Source of the DNA: Pempheris klunzingeri
Lineage: Eukaryota > Chordata > Actinopteri > Acropomatiformes > Pempheridae
NCBI RefSeq assembly: GCF_042242105.1
Contig: NC_092032.1
Coordinates: forward strand, 19,220,915 to 19,284,914
Length of the DNA: 64,000 nt
Direction of reading: 5' to 3'
The translations under genes were made by a program, and so were the position numbers. This document shows, in pieces, positions 1 to 15,599 of the stretch. How positions within the stretch are numbered: position 1 is the stretch's first letter; the number at the start of each line of letters is the position of its first letter. The notes under the pieces were generated by a model. It worked only from the letters and a program-made list of their open reading frames with translations, was not told the origin of the DNA and ran no database searches.

Positions 1-1050
1 GCTGCTTAAATAATTCACTTATAGAGTTTTTTGTGTGTATTTTCATAACAGAATATAGAAAAAAACATCTTAAAGTTAGATGCTTTGCTCCCTTTAAACT
101 CCTCTTGGTAACCTGTCTGCCTCCAGCTGGCTACCTGAGGCTGCTGCTGCCTGCACAGTGAGATCACGATAATAATAAAAAAAAAAGGTTGTGACAAAGA
201 ACACTTGGTGTTCCTCAGGCGACCTTGTGCAGCCGACTCAAACAATGAGAAACTGTGACGGCTGCTGATGATGGAGACAGAAAACGAAATGTTAAAATGG
301 GATTCGTTCTGTTCTGTGCAGGGACTCTGGGTTCAGACCAGAGTGGACTGAAGACACCTACTGAATAATGTGATAAACAGCAAAGCTGTCTGTTTCATTA
401 CTTTATATTCATGTAAAAAAATGTGCAGACGACAATTAGACGGTTCCAATAACAGGAAATGGATCAATACACATCCGTAACGTTCACACTCACAGTAAGA
501 CTCAATACACAGTACGACTAGAACAAGCAACACTTAGCTCCTCATCCTCTAAACCCTCTGCTGTAAAAGTTGGCTGGATGGATCAAAGCAAAAAGTCACG
601 TAATATTACAAAAATAAAAAATTTAAGCCGACAAAACTAAAATAAAACTTTTGTAGATTCGTCATTAGCTGATTTTAGCGGATCCCTGTGGAGTTTTTGG
701 CCTCTGGCGGCGCTTTAGAGACGTTTTTCTATCAGCTGTTTGCTTGCTGGTCACACCACTGTATTTTTAGAAGGACAGATGTTGGTACGATTGTGACATT
801 AGCGTGTTGGTCATCCTGTTATTGCACGTGACGCAGTGCAGCCGTCACGTTAGCAGAATTTCTTCCTTAAATCAGCGTCTGAGAGCCGAACATGCTTCGA
901 GCGTGTCGAGTATTTCTACGACGACTGTAACGTCCTTTAGAGATCTTTAGAGTCTGCGAGGCTCCATAAACACTTGTCTCTGAAGTTCAAGGCCACACTG
1001 ACGACTGAGCCGTTTATCTGCCGCCGTGCCCTCACGTCTCCGCCTAGCAA

Positions 1051-1093
<43 letters not shown>

Positions 1094-2352
1094 AACGTCT
1101 CCAGACCGGCTGAGTCCCCTCCTGTTTTAGGAGCCCCGCTCTGACACAAAGCTCAGGCAGGAAATGAGACGCATTCGTTCCTGAGAAGCTCTGATGGCCG
1201 AGCGCCAAACTTCCTGCCTGCACCCCCTCATCACCTCCCCCCCTTTACCACCATGACGACTATATCCAGAGTTTTATAGCGCAGTGATGGGAGCCAAGAG
1301 CCAGCCGTGCCCCTTTAACCCCTTTTCAAACCCTCAGTAGGTGCAGGGTGCAAGTGTAACACACTAACACTGTGAAGGCTGCAGCTCAGCACCATTTTCA
1401 TGACTGCATATAACTATGAATATATACAAATGAGACAAAGAGAGGAAGAAAAACAGCTATTTTTCAGTGTAAATCAGAGAATTTAAGCAGTTTTGCTTCC
1501 AAAATGGCTTTAATCTGCATTAAAATATGGTTTTAAGAGACTCTTTTTAATCAGTGTTGTTCTTCCATGGTACACAGCAAACCAGTGGGAGGCCATACTG
1601 GTCACATGCTGGTCACTGTGAGGCAATGGGACATGGAGACAATACATAGAGGGGAGGAACGGGGGCTCAGCGGGGGGCCGGAGCTTAGTCGTAATAGTTC
1701 TGTCTTTCTTTCCATCTTTTCTATATTCCTTCTTTTTTTTTTTACTAATTTTCCATCGTTCCCTCTTTCCTTACTTCCTTCATTCATCATACTTCTTACC
1801 TTCTTTCCTCCCTTCCTTCTGTCCTTCCATCTTTTTTCATTTATTCCTTATATTATTGCGTCATACATTATTTTCTTCCTTCCTACCATCCTTCTTCTTT
1901 CCCTCTCTGGCCATGCATAAAAAAAAAAAAACCCATAAAATATTAACATGCTCCATAAATCAATAACATCACTGGACCAATAATGTATTTTTTACTTTTT
2001 TATGGTCGTTTTTTAATGAACTGAGTCTATTTTGACTTATTTTACTCACTGAAAACAGCTTCATTGGTTGTGTCTGCAGAAATGATTGACACGGCGCTCT
2101 AAACTAATTCATGCATCCTCTCGTTTTCATCTTGTCACTGTAATATTTTAAATCACAGAACGTCATCTTGTTTCCCCATTTCTGATTTAAATGTTGTGCA
2201 GATAAAGTGAACTGACGGCAGCTTAAGGTTCCTCTAGAGTTTGTTTGTTTACGGAGGATTTACGACAAAGTTCACAGCAGCCGTGTCACCAAACACCCCA
2301 AAGTAAAGCGAGAGCGCAGCCAAGCAGATCTGTTAGGGCTGAACACCCACTT

Positions 2353-2393
<41 letters not shown>

Positions 2394-2609
2394 GGGGGGG
2401 GTTGTAACACTAGAAGCGGCGCTCCAGCTGTGGACGGAGTCACATTTCATCCACACTTCCTGGAACGACACTGGAGCTGAAGCCGAAGAAGTCTCCAGCT
2501 CCGTTTTTTGAGAATGAAACTCGCTCATAATTAATGACTGCAGCTGATACGAGACCCCCCCCACACACACAGTACCCCTCCTCAACCCGAGTCTGGTGAG
2601 CTGCTATAT

Positions 2610-2650
<41 letters not shown>

Positions 2651-4392
2651 GAGGTGACACTCTGGCTGCTGCTCTCTGCTCTGAACACACAGCAGCATAA
2701 AGTATTCACAGCTGGGTGTTACCGAGCGCCCTGAACATGACAGCTTTTGGAAATTTAATCAGTGGTAGTTTAGAAAGAGTGACGACAAGACAGCAGCAGT
2801 AAAGTGTCACCTTTCAGACACTTAAACAACTATTTAAGTGGCTTAAATCACTTTATATCCTGTTTTTTTTTTTACATAACTGCTGTTTTTAGTTGCTAAT
2901 AACTGACAAATCTCCAATAATAATCTTAATTGTTGAGAATATAATGTTAACTTAATTTTTTGGATTTTCCTCCTGTCTTTTATTTTGGACTGATGCAGCC
3001 TAAACGGCATCAAGAGGAAGCCAAAAGATAATCTTAAACATCTAAACCGAAATAAATTAAAATCAGGCGTCTCAGATCCAGAAACATCGAGGCCATTCAC
3101 TGCCAGCCCCTTCAAAATAAAAGCCACTGAGATAAACCTATAACGCTGGTTAAAACACAGAACTGATCACCACTGGTTTAAAAGGTTTTATAGTGATTTT
3201 TCACACTTAAATAAAGCAAAAGCCTTGTTCTGTTTTACCTGTTAAATGTCCCGACTTCTCTCTGCCATGTTACCTGGCGTCTTGTCACCACATGAGGGCG
3301 GCAGCATGCATGTTTCTGTGAGCTCTGCAGCAGCCGAGCTACAGAAAGTCATCTGAACTTTCCCTCTTGCACCTGTGGCTCCCTCGCCTGGTCTGGTGTT
3401 CAAGTTTTACACATTATTTCTGATGTTCTGCGTCTTAAAGCTGCAGTTTTTTTTGCAGGATTTACACTAAAGGGGGAACAAAAAGGCTGCATGTGTGGGA
3501 ATGTGTAGGAGATATAAGAACGAGTGCAAACACAGCAGAGGAATGAGAATCACTCACTGTGAGAGTCGTAGTTTCACGTCAGCAACACTGTACTGGCCCT
3601 GGAACGGGTGTCTGCAGCAGGGAAGGAAGGTTACATTACAATAACACAATACTCTGGTATACTGTGGCACTAATTCTTATTTACACTATATTATTGTACT
3701 TTAAAACATTTATGGATACATTTCTGTATTTCTCATATTACATTTTTCTATCTATATAATTATTATACAGTATATTTTTGGTAAAACTTCTTATTTGTTA
3801 TATTTTGTTAAATAATTCTGCTATATTACTATTCTGTTATGTATTGTAGAATAATGCACACGTATGTTTTACATGCATTACATATAGTTTCTCTATGCTG
3901 ACCACACTGGAAATATGGAAATAATCATTAAACATAAACCTGGAAATAATCAGGAAGTTTGAGGAATCAGACACCTGAAAGGGAGAAGAAGTATTTATGA
4001 TTCTGCACCTTTCATAGCAACCAAGTTTAAGAATATCGACCAGCTTCACTCCTTCAGATTTCTTTGAGCTGTTTCTCTTCCACTGGAGCAGCTTTCAGGT
4101 GACACTCAGGTGGATTTGACCAACTTCCCCTTTTGTTTTAAAGGTTTCTGAATTCTCAAACTTTCTCATTATTTACAGGTTTATGTGAAAATATTAGATT
4201 TTCAATGTGGTCTCAGACTTTTTTCAGACTTTTTTACCTTTTTTGTATGTTTCTATTCTACTACAGTCTGTTTCCTAAAGTAAAGACAGATGACTTTTGT
4301 TTCCTCTGCTCTTAATGCTGCCGGGTGTTAAGTGACGTCATTAAGTTTTGATATTTTCCAGTCAGAGGTCAGTGTCCGTCCTGTCCACCTAC
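1..4392. other. Gene-poor stretch, probably part of the last avl9 intron(s)
   Basis: No exon with a recognisable product was found on either strand. The stretch is AT-rich. It holds a CA run passing into TA (about 1051-1092), a GT run (about 2357-2392), a CA run (about 2611-2646) and a pyrimidine-rich tract (about 1700-1900). The last avl9 exon seen ends with a good donor at 4392, so the missing C-terminal exon(s), about 80 residues by comparison with human, must lie further left. I looked here for that conserved tail (SHSVQNSERGKKIGNVMV-like) and did not see it. Inference: intronic DNA. Confidence 0.5.
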
Positions 4393-7300
4393 CCCGGCGT
4401 GATGGCGGCCATGGCGGGGTGCTTGTTGCTGTACCACACCCGGTAGTTGTGGGTGATTTTCCAGGCGGTGACGAAAGGCGCGCCGTAATCAGCCAGCAGC
4501 CGCTCGTTATCTGAACGGAGACGACACGAGAACAGAGGAGATCATCATTGTGATCAGCAGCATAACTGGATTTACTGTCATTTTCTCCACTGAGTCGATT
4601 ACATGTGATGGTCACTGAGTCAAAGTCAAGCTCTTTCCTGTCCACATCTTAAAAAGGTCCCATACGTGAGTCAGTAATGTTTCTGTAATTAAATGATTAT
4701 TTAATCAATAAGCTGCCTGAAAAAGGCACAATGCACATGTGTGGTCTTTTAAATCAGGTGAAAGATCAAATGTATTTAAAGACGTTGTTATAGCCTGCAG
4801 ATACTCTGGATTAAACCAACATATTAACAAGATAGTAAGTAAAAACCTGCTAATGAAGAAGAGAGGGGGGAGGAAAGATATAAATCAGGTAGTAGGTGAG
4901 GGAGTCTGAGTCTTCCCACCTTGCTGTAATGCCGAGGACAGTAAGGAGTGGAGGTAAAGGGTGAACTGGGCTCGGATCCACTCGTCCCCGCCCTCCCAGC
5001 CCGTCCCATCCAGGAAAACGTCATCTCGGTTCTCCGTCACGTGTTTCACCAGGTAGTCGGCGAAACGCAGGTCTGCCGTCGTCAGGCTCAGCATCTTCCG
5101 GAGCTCAGGGTCCTGGATGTGGACACCAGCCTCCTCCACCTACAGCACCACACATTATCATCATTACCATTATTGTTATTGCATTTTAAAACACTATCAC
5201 ATCACAGCATGCATATAGCATTTACAAGCTGTGGCTGTTTGATTAGTTGCTAACTATTCATGAGATTAAAATTGATGATTCTCCTTAATCCACCTTTTTA
5301 GCATCCTATTAAAAAGAATAAAACCAGGGGACACATGTACAGTATTTAAAATATCTGACTTCAAGGTTGAATCTAACGCCACAATATCTACATTCTTCCA
5401 TTAAGGTCAAATGTTTTACGAACGCAGGACTTACGTCGACGACAGCATCGCTGAGGTGCCTCTGCTGGCGGAAGAGGATGTTGGTCGCCCCGGCAACGAA
5501 GCCGCGCACCGTCACGTCTGACAGGAGGTGATGCTGCTGCAGGGCCATGTAGGGCAGACACAGGTAACCCTGGCAACGAGAGGCAAAGGTCACTGTCGAT
5601 ATCAGGCACACACACACACACAACTAATATCCTGCTGGACCTCAATACTCACACAGCGTATTATTCGATGATTATACTGGTTTAAGTGGTTATTTATTAA
5701 CTAACATTGATATTTTATAAAGTCTGAAGAGTCATGATGAGTTTCTGTTCAGAACAAGTTCGCTCTCTTTTGGAAATTCACCAAAATTAACAGAGAAACA
5801 GCAGCTGGACTTTGTCATTTTTGTTGAGGAAAAGTTTAGAAACCTGAAAAAAAATACATTTATTTCATTGATTTATTGTCACACACACAGACACACACAC
5901 TTATTTACCACCAAGATGTGGAAATAATGTGAGTGTTACCTTGGTGAAGATGGGCAGCGGCAGGCCGTACTGATCCTCCTCCAGACCAGACACCAGACCC
6001 TGGACGACCGCCCCCTGCCCGCTGGCGGACTGTGGCTGCACAGTGATGGGCGTGCCCGTCTTGGAGTCAAAGGCTTCCTGGAGCTCTGCTGCCGTCTCTT
6101 TCCCCTCAGCGGCCTCTTTGGGAACTTCTTCTAACACGCTGGGGTCCAGGGTCTCCCAGTCGCTCTCTGAGGACTCTGGAGAGGTGCGTGACGGGGGTTT
6201 GAGGAGATGGTTGTCCCCCTCTGTGCTGTTCCCGGAGGACAGGGACTCTGCGGCCGGCTGGGCGGTCTCCTCCAGCTCCAGGGTGCCGCTGGCGATGTCG
6301 GTCACGGACACGGAGACGAACTCCTCGGCTCCTGAGACGCTCTCCACCAGACTCAGGTCGTCGGACACACTGCTCTTAGGCCTGTAGTGGGACGAGTCCA
6401 CCAGGCCGTGCTCGATCATACCTGGACACATCAGACAAAATGGAAATGTCAGTGTCGTTTCATTTAATTTAATTTCATCCCCTTTATCACTACTAATCTA
6501 TTCTTTAGCTTTCTGTTTGTCATGTTGCAGAGTTTCTGTCTGCAAGACGATGAGCTGTTCTAAGAAGAAATAACACATTCTTCCTCTTACATATGAAAAG
6601 TTGACACACTAATTTAATACCCTCACAGGTTTTTTCTGCTGCAGCTGCACTTAGTCTGCACTGACAGCAGCTGATAGCAGCTAATGTTTGACTGATGACG
6701 TTGTGTAAATGCCGTTTTTCCCTTTTTCCAAAACATTATGTGAAGATTAAGGTTGGCGTTTCGGATTATTTACACAGATACATGCCGACGAAACCACACT
6801 GCTCAATGCATTTATTCTATATCAACATATTTCCATACTTTACTTACTTTTACTTTTTTTATTTTAAGTTGCCTGCTATTAATAATACCTTCCAATTACC
6901 TGTTAAGGTAATCGTGAGGTAAATGTTAAGAGATTCACTGATAATGACAAGATTAACTGTCCTGTGGGTCTGCAGGCTGGCATATGAGGAGATTTAACGT
7001 TTAATGTTAAATGCTAATATATATATAAATAAATGACTTTATAAAGGTTGCTATTGTGTAATTAGCTCCTCTCAGAGAAATGTCCTCTCCCTGGACACAG
7101 AATATGACTATTAAAGGATCAGACAGAGTGTGTTTCTTTCTGCAAAGATGCATAAAAGATTCCGATGCATCAGGCTTCATTTAATGTGCAAGAGGAGAGA
7201 AGATAATTTAGACCATTTCTGTGCTGTTGCTGACCTGGAAACAGTGATAAAACTGTCATCAGAGCTCCTACTAGTCTGTTGACAGGAGACACGTAGAACA

Positions 7301-10300
7301 GGACCTGAAAACATGAGAGAAAGACAATCAAACACTGCAAAACGGTGTCATTTTACAGAAGTAGTGCTGGAAAGGAGAACAGACTAGTTCCAGTCTGTCA
7401 TCGTACCTTCTTCTCCAGCAGAATGAGCTTGAAGAGGATGAGAACCTATGAAAGGTAAAGTGAAATTAAAAAAAAACACCATTATACTGTCAGCACATTT
7501 TAGAGCTTAACGCTGTTGTTCAAGCTGTGATGTTTCTACCTTGTGTCGAAAGTGCAGTATTAAATCTCTTGGTGATAACCCTGAGGAAGAGAAACAAACA
7601 GAGCAATAAAGAGAGGAATTTAAACTCCAACAGAAATTAATTTTTGTGCAGCTACACAGTCACATGATCACAGTAACATGTCCCAATAAACTGAAATGCT
7701 GTCTGTTCATACAGGGTCAAACTCAAGCACTTTTCAAGCACTTTCAAGGTAAATCTTCAAGCTTTTGCAGCACCTTAAATGGCATAAATGACATATACTG
7801 AAATCAATTAGGCTCTCTCTGACTTATTTATCTAAAAAGTGATTAAGTGATTACTAATTTCAAGCCCGATATTCAAAAATTTGTCAAACCTTGAAAACGA
7901 CACATTGAAATTCAAGCATTTTCAAGGATTCACAGCTCCTGTTTGAGCCCTTTTTCTAGAATACATACTTTAAAATCACTATTTTTGAAATGCTGTTCAA
8001 TCATTTCACTCCTTTACAGACATCTGAGAATCATTAGGGACGTGGGGAAGTAAATATTTATGTGATATTAGAGCTTATAAGCTCAGATGGATCAATATTT
8101 TTAAGAAATTCCACCTATCTGCAACCCTTGATCCTTTTTCCTGATCCCTTCTTGGTTTAAAAAGTATGAAAGTGAAAACAAAAACCACAGATTAGCATCA
8201 AAGAGTTTTACCCACCTAAATAAACCTGCGACCCCTCCAGAGCTGAACCCCTCAGAGAGCCGTTCATGTGGTCGTACAGCTCCTGCGGGACGAGGAGGAG
8301 GAGGAGGAGGAGGAGGATGATGGGAGGTTAGGTGGAGGCCATAACAGAAAAGATAAAACACGGATGCACGGTTTCACACTCTCACCTTTAAAATAGAGAT
8401 CTGTGAAAAGTCCTTCTCCTCGAAGTAGGCGTGTGTGATGAGCTGTAGCTTTGCCTGAAGCAGCCCGTAGAGAGGCTGGAAATCAGAACACACACCGTCA
8501 GCAGCGCATCATATGTGTGTGTGTGTCTGACTGGCAAAGGGTCATGTTGTAAATGACTCAACAGGGAAGAGAGTTCTTGTTTTCAGTATTGTATCATAAC
8601 TAAAGTAGCTCCCATATTTCAGGGGTTTTCTAGGTGAAGACAGTTGTTGCGTGTCTAAAACGTGTTTTTGTCCTTCCACCCACAACCCAGAAACTCTACC
8701 CAGAAATAGCAGCGATGTGGCAGATGAGGAACTTTTTAAGAGGATCAAGAGACCAGCTGGACGGCCGTCAAAAGCACATTTACTAAAGTACTGTAGTTTA
8801 CTTGTACTTTACTTGAGAGCTCCAGTTTTATGCTACTATATACTTTTACATCTCAGGTCAGTGTTGCACTTTGTACCCCACTATATTCATTATTAGGTAT
8901 CCATAGTTACTTCACAGGTGAAGGTTTTAAAAACCCTGGATTAGCATATGAAATACAATGCATCGTTATATAGAAACTTAAACCATCCAAAAGTAGGATT
9001 TCAGTACCAGACTACTTTTAACACTGATTCACGGTAAATCAGGGCCAGATTTCGGCACCTGAGATGGTGTCTGGGTGAGAGAGGAGGCCACGGTCTACAT
9101 TAGAGAGCGAGACTACGTCGCTCCTGCAGCTTGTTCAAGTCCGACACGGTCAGGATGCTTGGCGAGCTGACAGTGGTTCAAACAACTCTCACTACAGGAG
9201 AGAGGTTTTATTTAGTGCGGTGTGTAAAATGTTCCTCATAAATAATAATGTTCAACTTCAAAAATACTGTTTTTGTTAATACAAAGAGAGTAAAGCACTG
9301 AAAAACTACTGCTGGCTACCAGAACCAGTGTTGGCTCAAATGTGAACGACACTCAACTCACAAGTATTCAAAAAATAAATAGAAGTAGCTCAAGATGAGC
9401 CAAGCTACGACACTGAGGAGAGCCGGGAGCTTTGAGGAGCCGATTGTAGAGCAGTTTGCTTCTCCTGTCGTCATGTTGGTGCCATTAGGCCGAGCGCTCA
9501 CCAGACATTTGAAAAAGTTATCTGGTGGATTATTTCCCAATTAATCGTACAATTAAAGCTTCTATGCTATTTTTTCTAAAATCAATATTAACGTTATGAA
9601 TGAAGCTTTGAACTACTCCGTGTGGCTCTAAAGCCCAAAGGTGGAATCTTTAAATTCATGTTTGGTTGATTCATTTCTGCCTTTCTGTAGACGTGCAGCA
9701 TTTCCCAAAAACTTAGGGAATAAAACATGATTTCTTCCAGGAAATTCGACTCATCCAGTGTCGTATTTGACTGTTTCTGAGCCTCGTGGTGAAGCAACGT
9801 TAAACCATAAGAACAATCAACTGTAAAGCGCTGAAATCTCTGCAGGGACAAACAACAGAGCCTTCAGCTCCTGAAGCCCTTTGAGTTGATTCTTTTATCA
9901 CTTCATATGAGAGGAGACGGTGACTTCGGGGCCTCTGCGGATGAATTCTTGAACGTTAGAGGAGGAGAAGCCGGTGGATAAAAAGCCTTTACGGCCATCT
10001 TTTCATTTAAAGCCCTTTTCTTCTCTGCTGAATCACATCCTCTCTGCGTCTGCTCCTCCTCCCACTTTTACATGATCATGGGAAGGTCACACAAATATCT
10101 CGGTGCCCCGGGACTCACGCTCAGAGAATCACTCATTCCCTCCAGCACGGAAAGCTACTGAGGCTGAGATGAAGGCTTTTTTTTTTATTATGCTCTTTGA
10201 TAACAGCGTCATCCTCTGACTGACTCACCACTCGACTGAGGACGCAGACGCTCTTCTGAACAGTCTCCCGGGTGACGTCAGCCTGTCGGACCTTCAGAGC

Positions 10301-13300
10301 CTGAAGAGAGATTAAAAACGTTAAAAAAAAAACATATATATGCACTCAGTTGCCTGTTTATCAGGAGCTCTGAGCTCAAACTAATGGAGGCTAATGCACC
10401 AGGCCTGCGATAAATCTCAGGTTTTAGTGTTAGTTTGTGTTGAAACTAATTCAGAGAGCTGTTGGGTCGACTGTGCGCTTCGTGCTGCTGGTGGATTGTG
10501 TTGATTGCAGGGTTGTTGTATTAGCCTGTAATTGTTTCTGTCGGGTGTAACTAAGAAACTGGCAGCAGTGTGTATGTGTGTTAATATAAAACCACAAAGC
10601 AAACACTGCGAGACCAACTGGTGACTCATCGCTCTGCAGGCGACCTCAGGAGGAAACGTCACGCCGACGTCGTGACAGACGGAAATAGAAGAGGAGATGT
10701 TCTCGTTTTATTTCCTTTGTTTGCTTCGCATCCAGTCAAGAACACAGATGGAGCCTTGAGTATTCATCTCTCTCAGCAGTAGTGCAGACCTCTGTTACCT
10801 TTTTATATATCAGCTTTTACAAATCCACTATCAGTCTCTAGTTTCTCCCCAATTCAGACGGCCACGGCCAAGTCTGCATGTGGCGTCTACACTACATATT
10901 ACTGCTTTAAAATGTCTTCTCCCATCACTGGTGTCCATCATCAAGGACCCCACCCACCCCCAACACAAACTGTTCACTCTCCTCCCCTCAGGCCGAAGGT
11001 ACAGGAGTCTGAAGTGCAGGACGTCCTTCTTTCCCTCCGCCGTCAGGCTCCTTAACAGCCGATAGGAGTCAACAACACCCAACTGTTTATTGTGCTCACA
11101 CTTCCAACTGTGGAGCTGCTACGCACCTACCTAATGTACTTTATGTTAATATTGTTGCACATTATGTAAATATATTTATATTAGTAATAGTAGTTTATAT
11201 TTTATCTTCTTCTTTTTTACTCTTTTTAAACTCTTAAGGTATTATAGTATTCTGTTTCTGTACTGTACACATGACAATAAACGCTTTGAATTGAATACTT
11301 TTGGCCATGTCGTGCACATAAATAAAAAAAAAAAAACACGCCGGACCTTTGCTTCAATTTGACGATAGCAGGAAACTCCACAGACGCACTTCATGTCTCC
11401 ACTGAGGGGCGGCAGGTGGAAGAACACGGTGTCTGCAAAACAACAAGAGGGGTCATATTAAATCATGTTAATATGTTGTTTCATGAATGTTTCATGTCGC
11501 ATGGATCTGCAAAATACTCATGAGAGAGAGAGAGAAGCATCTGTCGAATGAGGAGGATACAGAAATAACATTTTTACCATCAAACACCACGTTAAGAAAA
11601 GAGAAAGTAAAGTTTAGTCTTGCACCCCAACATATTCGCTGCAGCGTATAAATAACACACAGCAGACAAGCACGGCCAACAACATGTATTACATCAGACA
11701 CTGCGGATAAGTGGCTGCAGTGCAGTTCAGTGTCGTCACCCTGTTTCACATTCAGGGCCTCAGGAACCCAAACTCTGACTGAACAGTCTGACAGACGGAG
11801 CAACAAAAGAAGTCCAGTCTGTTCAGTCAGCGCTCGTCTGGTGGTTACGTAAGAGGGACTTTAACTCAAAGGCACATCAGCTGAGGAGAGGCGTTATTAA
11901 AGCAAGGCTTTAAAAAGAATAGCTGCCAAACCGGACAACCTGCCTGGTGTTCTTCAGCAGGTGAACTTTAACCCTCAAACTTCTTCACTTAGAGACCGAA
12001 ACAAGCGGTTTGGCATGTTTGGCCCGTTAACTGCAACCAGTCGTGGAATGAAGCCGAGTGCGTTCACCGAAGTACTTTACTTGAGTATTTACTTTTCATG
12101 CAACTTCCTGCTTCTACTTTTTACCCTCTTCATTTGTCTGATAGCTTTGGTTACTTTACACACAAAACATATGCAGAGTTTATAAAAATCAAAGTACCCA
12201 GCAGTTTATACAAGTGCAGCTGAAGGATGAGGTGATAATTAATTGGCAAAAAGTCATTTTTCATGTAAAACATTTCACGGTTCCTGCTTCTCAAATGTGA
12301 AGATTAGCTGCTTTTCCTTGGAACGACTGTGTTTGACTGTGTTTTTAATAAAGTTGAGGTTTGGACTGTTGGCTTTAACCAGTGGACTGACGGAGAAAAT
12401 AATCATCAAGCTGCAGTTTGATACTAAATAGTTCAAAATCAGCTCCAACAGTAAAATCCTTCTTTTCCATAAACCATGACGAATAACAATTTAGTGGTAG
12501 AATATATAATAGTGCAACAGTCACTTTCCTGCATCCAGGACTTTAACGTTTAATAATTCAAGTAGATTTTCCTGATGATCTATCTCTACGTTAACTGAAG
12601 TAATAATTGAAATGCAGGGCGTTCAGTCATTTTTAAAGCAAGAACCAGACGTCCCTGTTTTCTGCCACTGTAAACTGATTACGTTTGAGATGTCGGTCGA
12701 ACAAAACAAGACATCTGATCGCGTCACCGAGGACTCTGGGTAATGAAAATGATCGTTAGTTGCAGTCCTCCTCCACTTAATTGTGTTTGGGAATGATGTC
12801 ATGCTGCTGTGAGCCGCCCTGGACGTCTGAGACCTTTCGGCTGTTCACAACACGTGTTTGCATTTTGTTTATAGTTTGTCTCCAGGGGGGTTTAAAATCA
12901 CAAAAACAGCAACTGACTGACTCAAGTTTGTTAAGTTAACACCGCAGATTGCCTAAAGCCTTTTTAACAGGAAAAGCAACTCCAGGAAAAAAGCTAAACA
13001 GTGAAGGAAATGCCAGAACTATCGGCCTCCGCTCCCTTTGAGGGGGGGGTGAAGAGCCTTTCATAATGTGGTGAAGATCTCCACTAGATGAGACGACAGC
13101 GGAGCCACAGAGGTTAGACGGTGGACGTCAGAGATTATTTAGAGCCTGATGGGGGGGGCGGGGGTCCGGGCTGGGCAGCAACAGGGCATCAGGCCACAGC
13201 GGCAGCTTGCCAAAAACTACAGCCTCTGTTTTATAATGAACGTTCACATGCTTCTATAAAACATGGGTGGGCTGATGAGGAAGAGTCCAGCAGACACGTT

Positions 13301-14528
13301 GGTCTTGGTTTCAGATCTCTGGTCCCCAAGATGTGGCAAAACAAACCTGAGAGGTTATTAGATGATGAAAAGGGTTGAAAAATATTCATCTGTTGTTGTT
13401 TATCTTGTGAATAACAGGATCATTTTACTCTTTTACACCCCTGATATGTATTTACTAATAAAGTCACAAGCCAATTTAGGAAAGATTTAGGAATTGGGAA
13501 CATAAAACTCTTGTATAGCTTTTTATTGGCATATTCTATTTCTTGCTTTTGTTTTACACACTAATGATTTACGTGCCAAATTATCTCTTTTTAACTTTTC
13601 TCCATTGGTCTGTTCTGATCTCATCTTATAGCTGGAAGCAGCTCCTCCTGGACGGCACAACTTGACGAGAAGAGAATCAAGCTGTGACCTCAAACTGTTG
13701 TCAAGTCTGAAGATGATGCCTCACGGGATGGCGGCCTGTTCCAGCAGCTCTCGCTCAGCTTTGTTTGTCCTCTTGTCTTTTCCTACTTTTAGTGGATTTT
13801 CCCCACCGTGGGACTAATAAAAGGAACATCTCAAGTCAAACACAGCTCTTTTCCTGAAAGATGCAGAATAACCAACACAGATGAGCTGAAACAAGCACTG
13901 TGCTGTGAAACAGTATTTAAAACAAGGTGTGTGTGGTGATTCTGTCGGTCTTTAATAGTGTCCCCTCAGTGTGTTTCTCTGTGACCAACATATCATATCC
14001 GTCCGACTGCTGCTTTTATGAGCCGTGCAGAAGGAGTCGGTCACGTCGCTGCTGTTTTAAACCAGCTGACAGTCGGCTGTCAACGACACACAACAACTGG
14101 AGCAGCAGAAACAAAGCACACAAGAGATGAAGCAATGCACAACAGGGATCGACTGAGATCTTTTACTTTTAGAGATGAGAAAATGGACACACAAGCTGCC
14201 GTACGAGGGATCCTGAGGTGCTGAGGTTTGTTTAAAAGCAAAGATGTTCGCCTAAACTCAGTCTGATGGATTTATCTTTCATTTTGGGGACATGTTGCTT
14301 GATCCTGCAGCATGTAAACCTCCATTCTTCGCTCCTCAGACAGATAAACACCGAGCGGACACAACAGACACAAACTCTCCCATCCTGTAACGTCAGAGCA
14401 ATAACAGCACCGATGGCTGTAGCTTTAGGAGTCAACAGTCTGCATGTGTACTTTGACTCAGTTCCTGCTGTTTGCCTCTGCAGGACAGCAGCAATGAACC
14501 ACAGGACTGTCACATGACGGCAGCCGCA

Positions 14529-14572
<44 letters not shown>

Positions 14573-15539
14573 GACAGTTGCCAAGACTCAGCTCACTACC
14601 ACTGCAGCGCCAGCAGAGTCCTGCTCTCTCTTTACAGCCTGGATACTGTTTCTCTTCTCAAAAACTGACACCTGCTTATACAAAAATCACATGACGATCT
14701 GGAAAACACTTCCTGACTCCATGCTCCACCTTCTCAAATGCTATAATGAACTCAAACAAGCATTTTCCCACCAAACTGATGCATAAAATGTTGAAATACA
14801 CAGTATACAAGAATTACTACGGTGAGCTCAAAGCAAAAAGCTTAACAGCAGAGTGGTTTTTGCACTGGGTCATACAGTATGTCTGTTCTGATCTGATCTG
14901 TTCTTTAATTTACGCTTTTTGGGTTCGACTGGAAAGCACACAAGGTTTTGCCATTGGACAATTGTTCCAGCAAGACACCAAAAAACAGGCTGTTTCATTA
15001 TATCGCTCTCTTACAAGCCACCAGACTCCACTGACAAAAACAGTAATTTTATCTTGCACAACATCAGAGTTGCTGGTCTGTCGGTAGTCCCGTGTTCTGT
15101 CATGTAAAATGACTGTTTTTGTCAATGGAGTCTGGTGGCTTGTAAGAGAGAGCGATACACCTGCTTGTTTCTGGTTAAACAAAAAGGATGTTACATAATG
15201 TTGTCAGACTAAAGATCCACTAATCTAGTTGATCAGGAAAAAAAACAAGAAAAATCCTAAAGAAGTCTGGTGAGAAAATCTTTTTTGATAAAGAAAATAG
15301 AGACTGATCTTGCTTTTCAAGATATTAAAGCAACATCATTGATGATAAAGTGTAAATTATCAATAGAGAGAGATTCACCATTACTATTACATGATAAACC
15401 CCATTTTATCATAACTGGTTATGAGCTTGATTTAACTGAATATAGATGTAAGATATAGAATTGATTGATTGATTGATTCATACATATACACAGAGATTTT
15501 AAAGTCTGAAAACAAAACGTACATCCTTATAACTATATA

Positions 15540-15599
<60 letters not shown>

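Noticed and set aside
1567-1920. 117-codon plus ORF
   Set aside because: Mostly a TTCC/TTTC pyrimidine tract read as Phe/Leu/Ser; no gene features.
2245-2709. ORFs with Cys-Val and Thr-His runs
   Set aside because: They are translations of CA/GT microsatellites.
5901-6431. Treating the 176-codon acidic ORF as a separate gene
   Set aside because: It is avl9 exon 10 with a little intron on each side; both ends have proper splice signals and matching phase.
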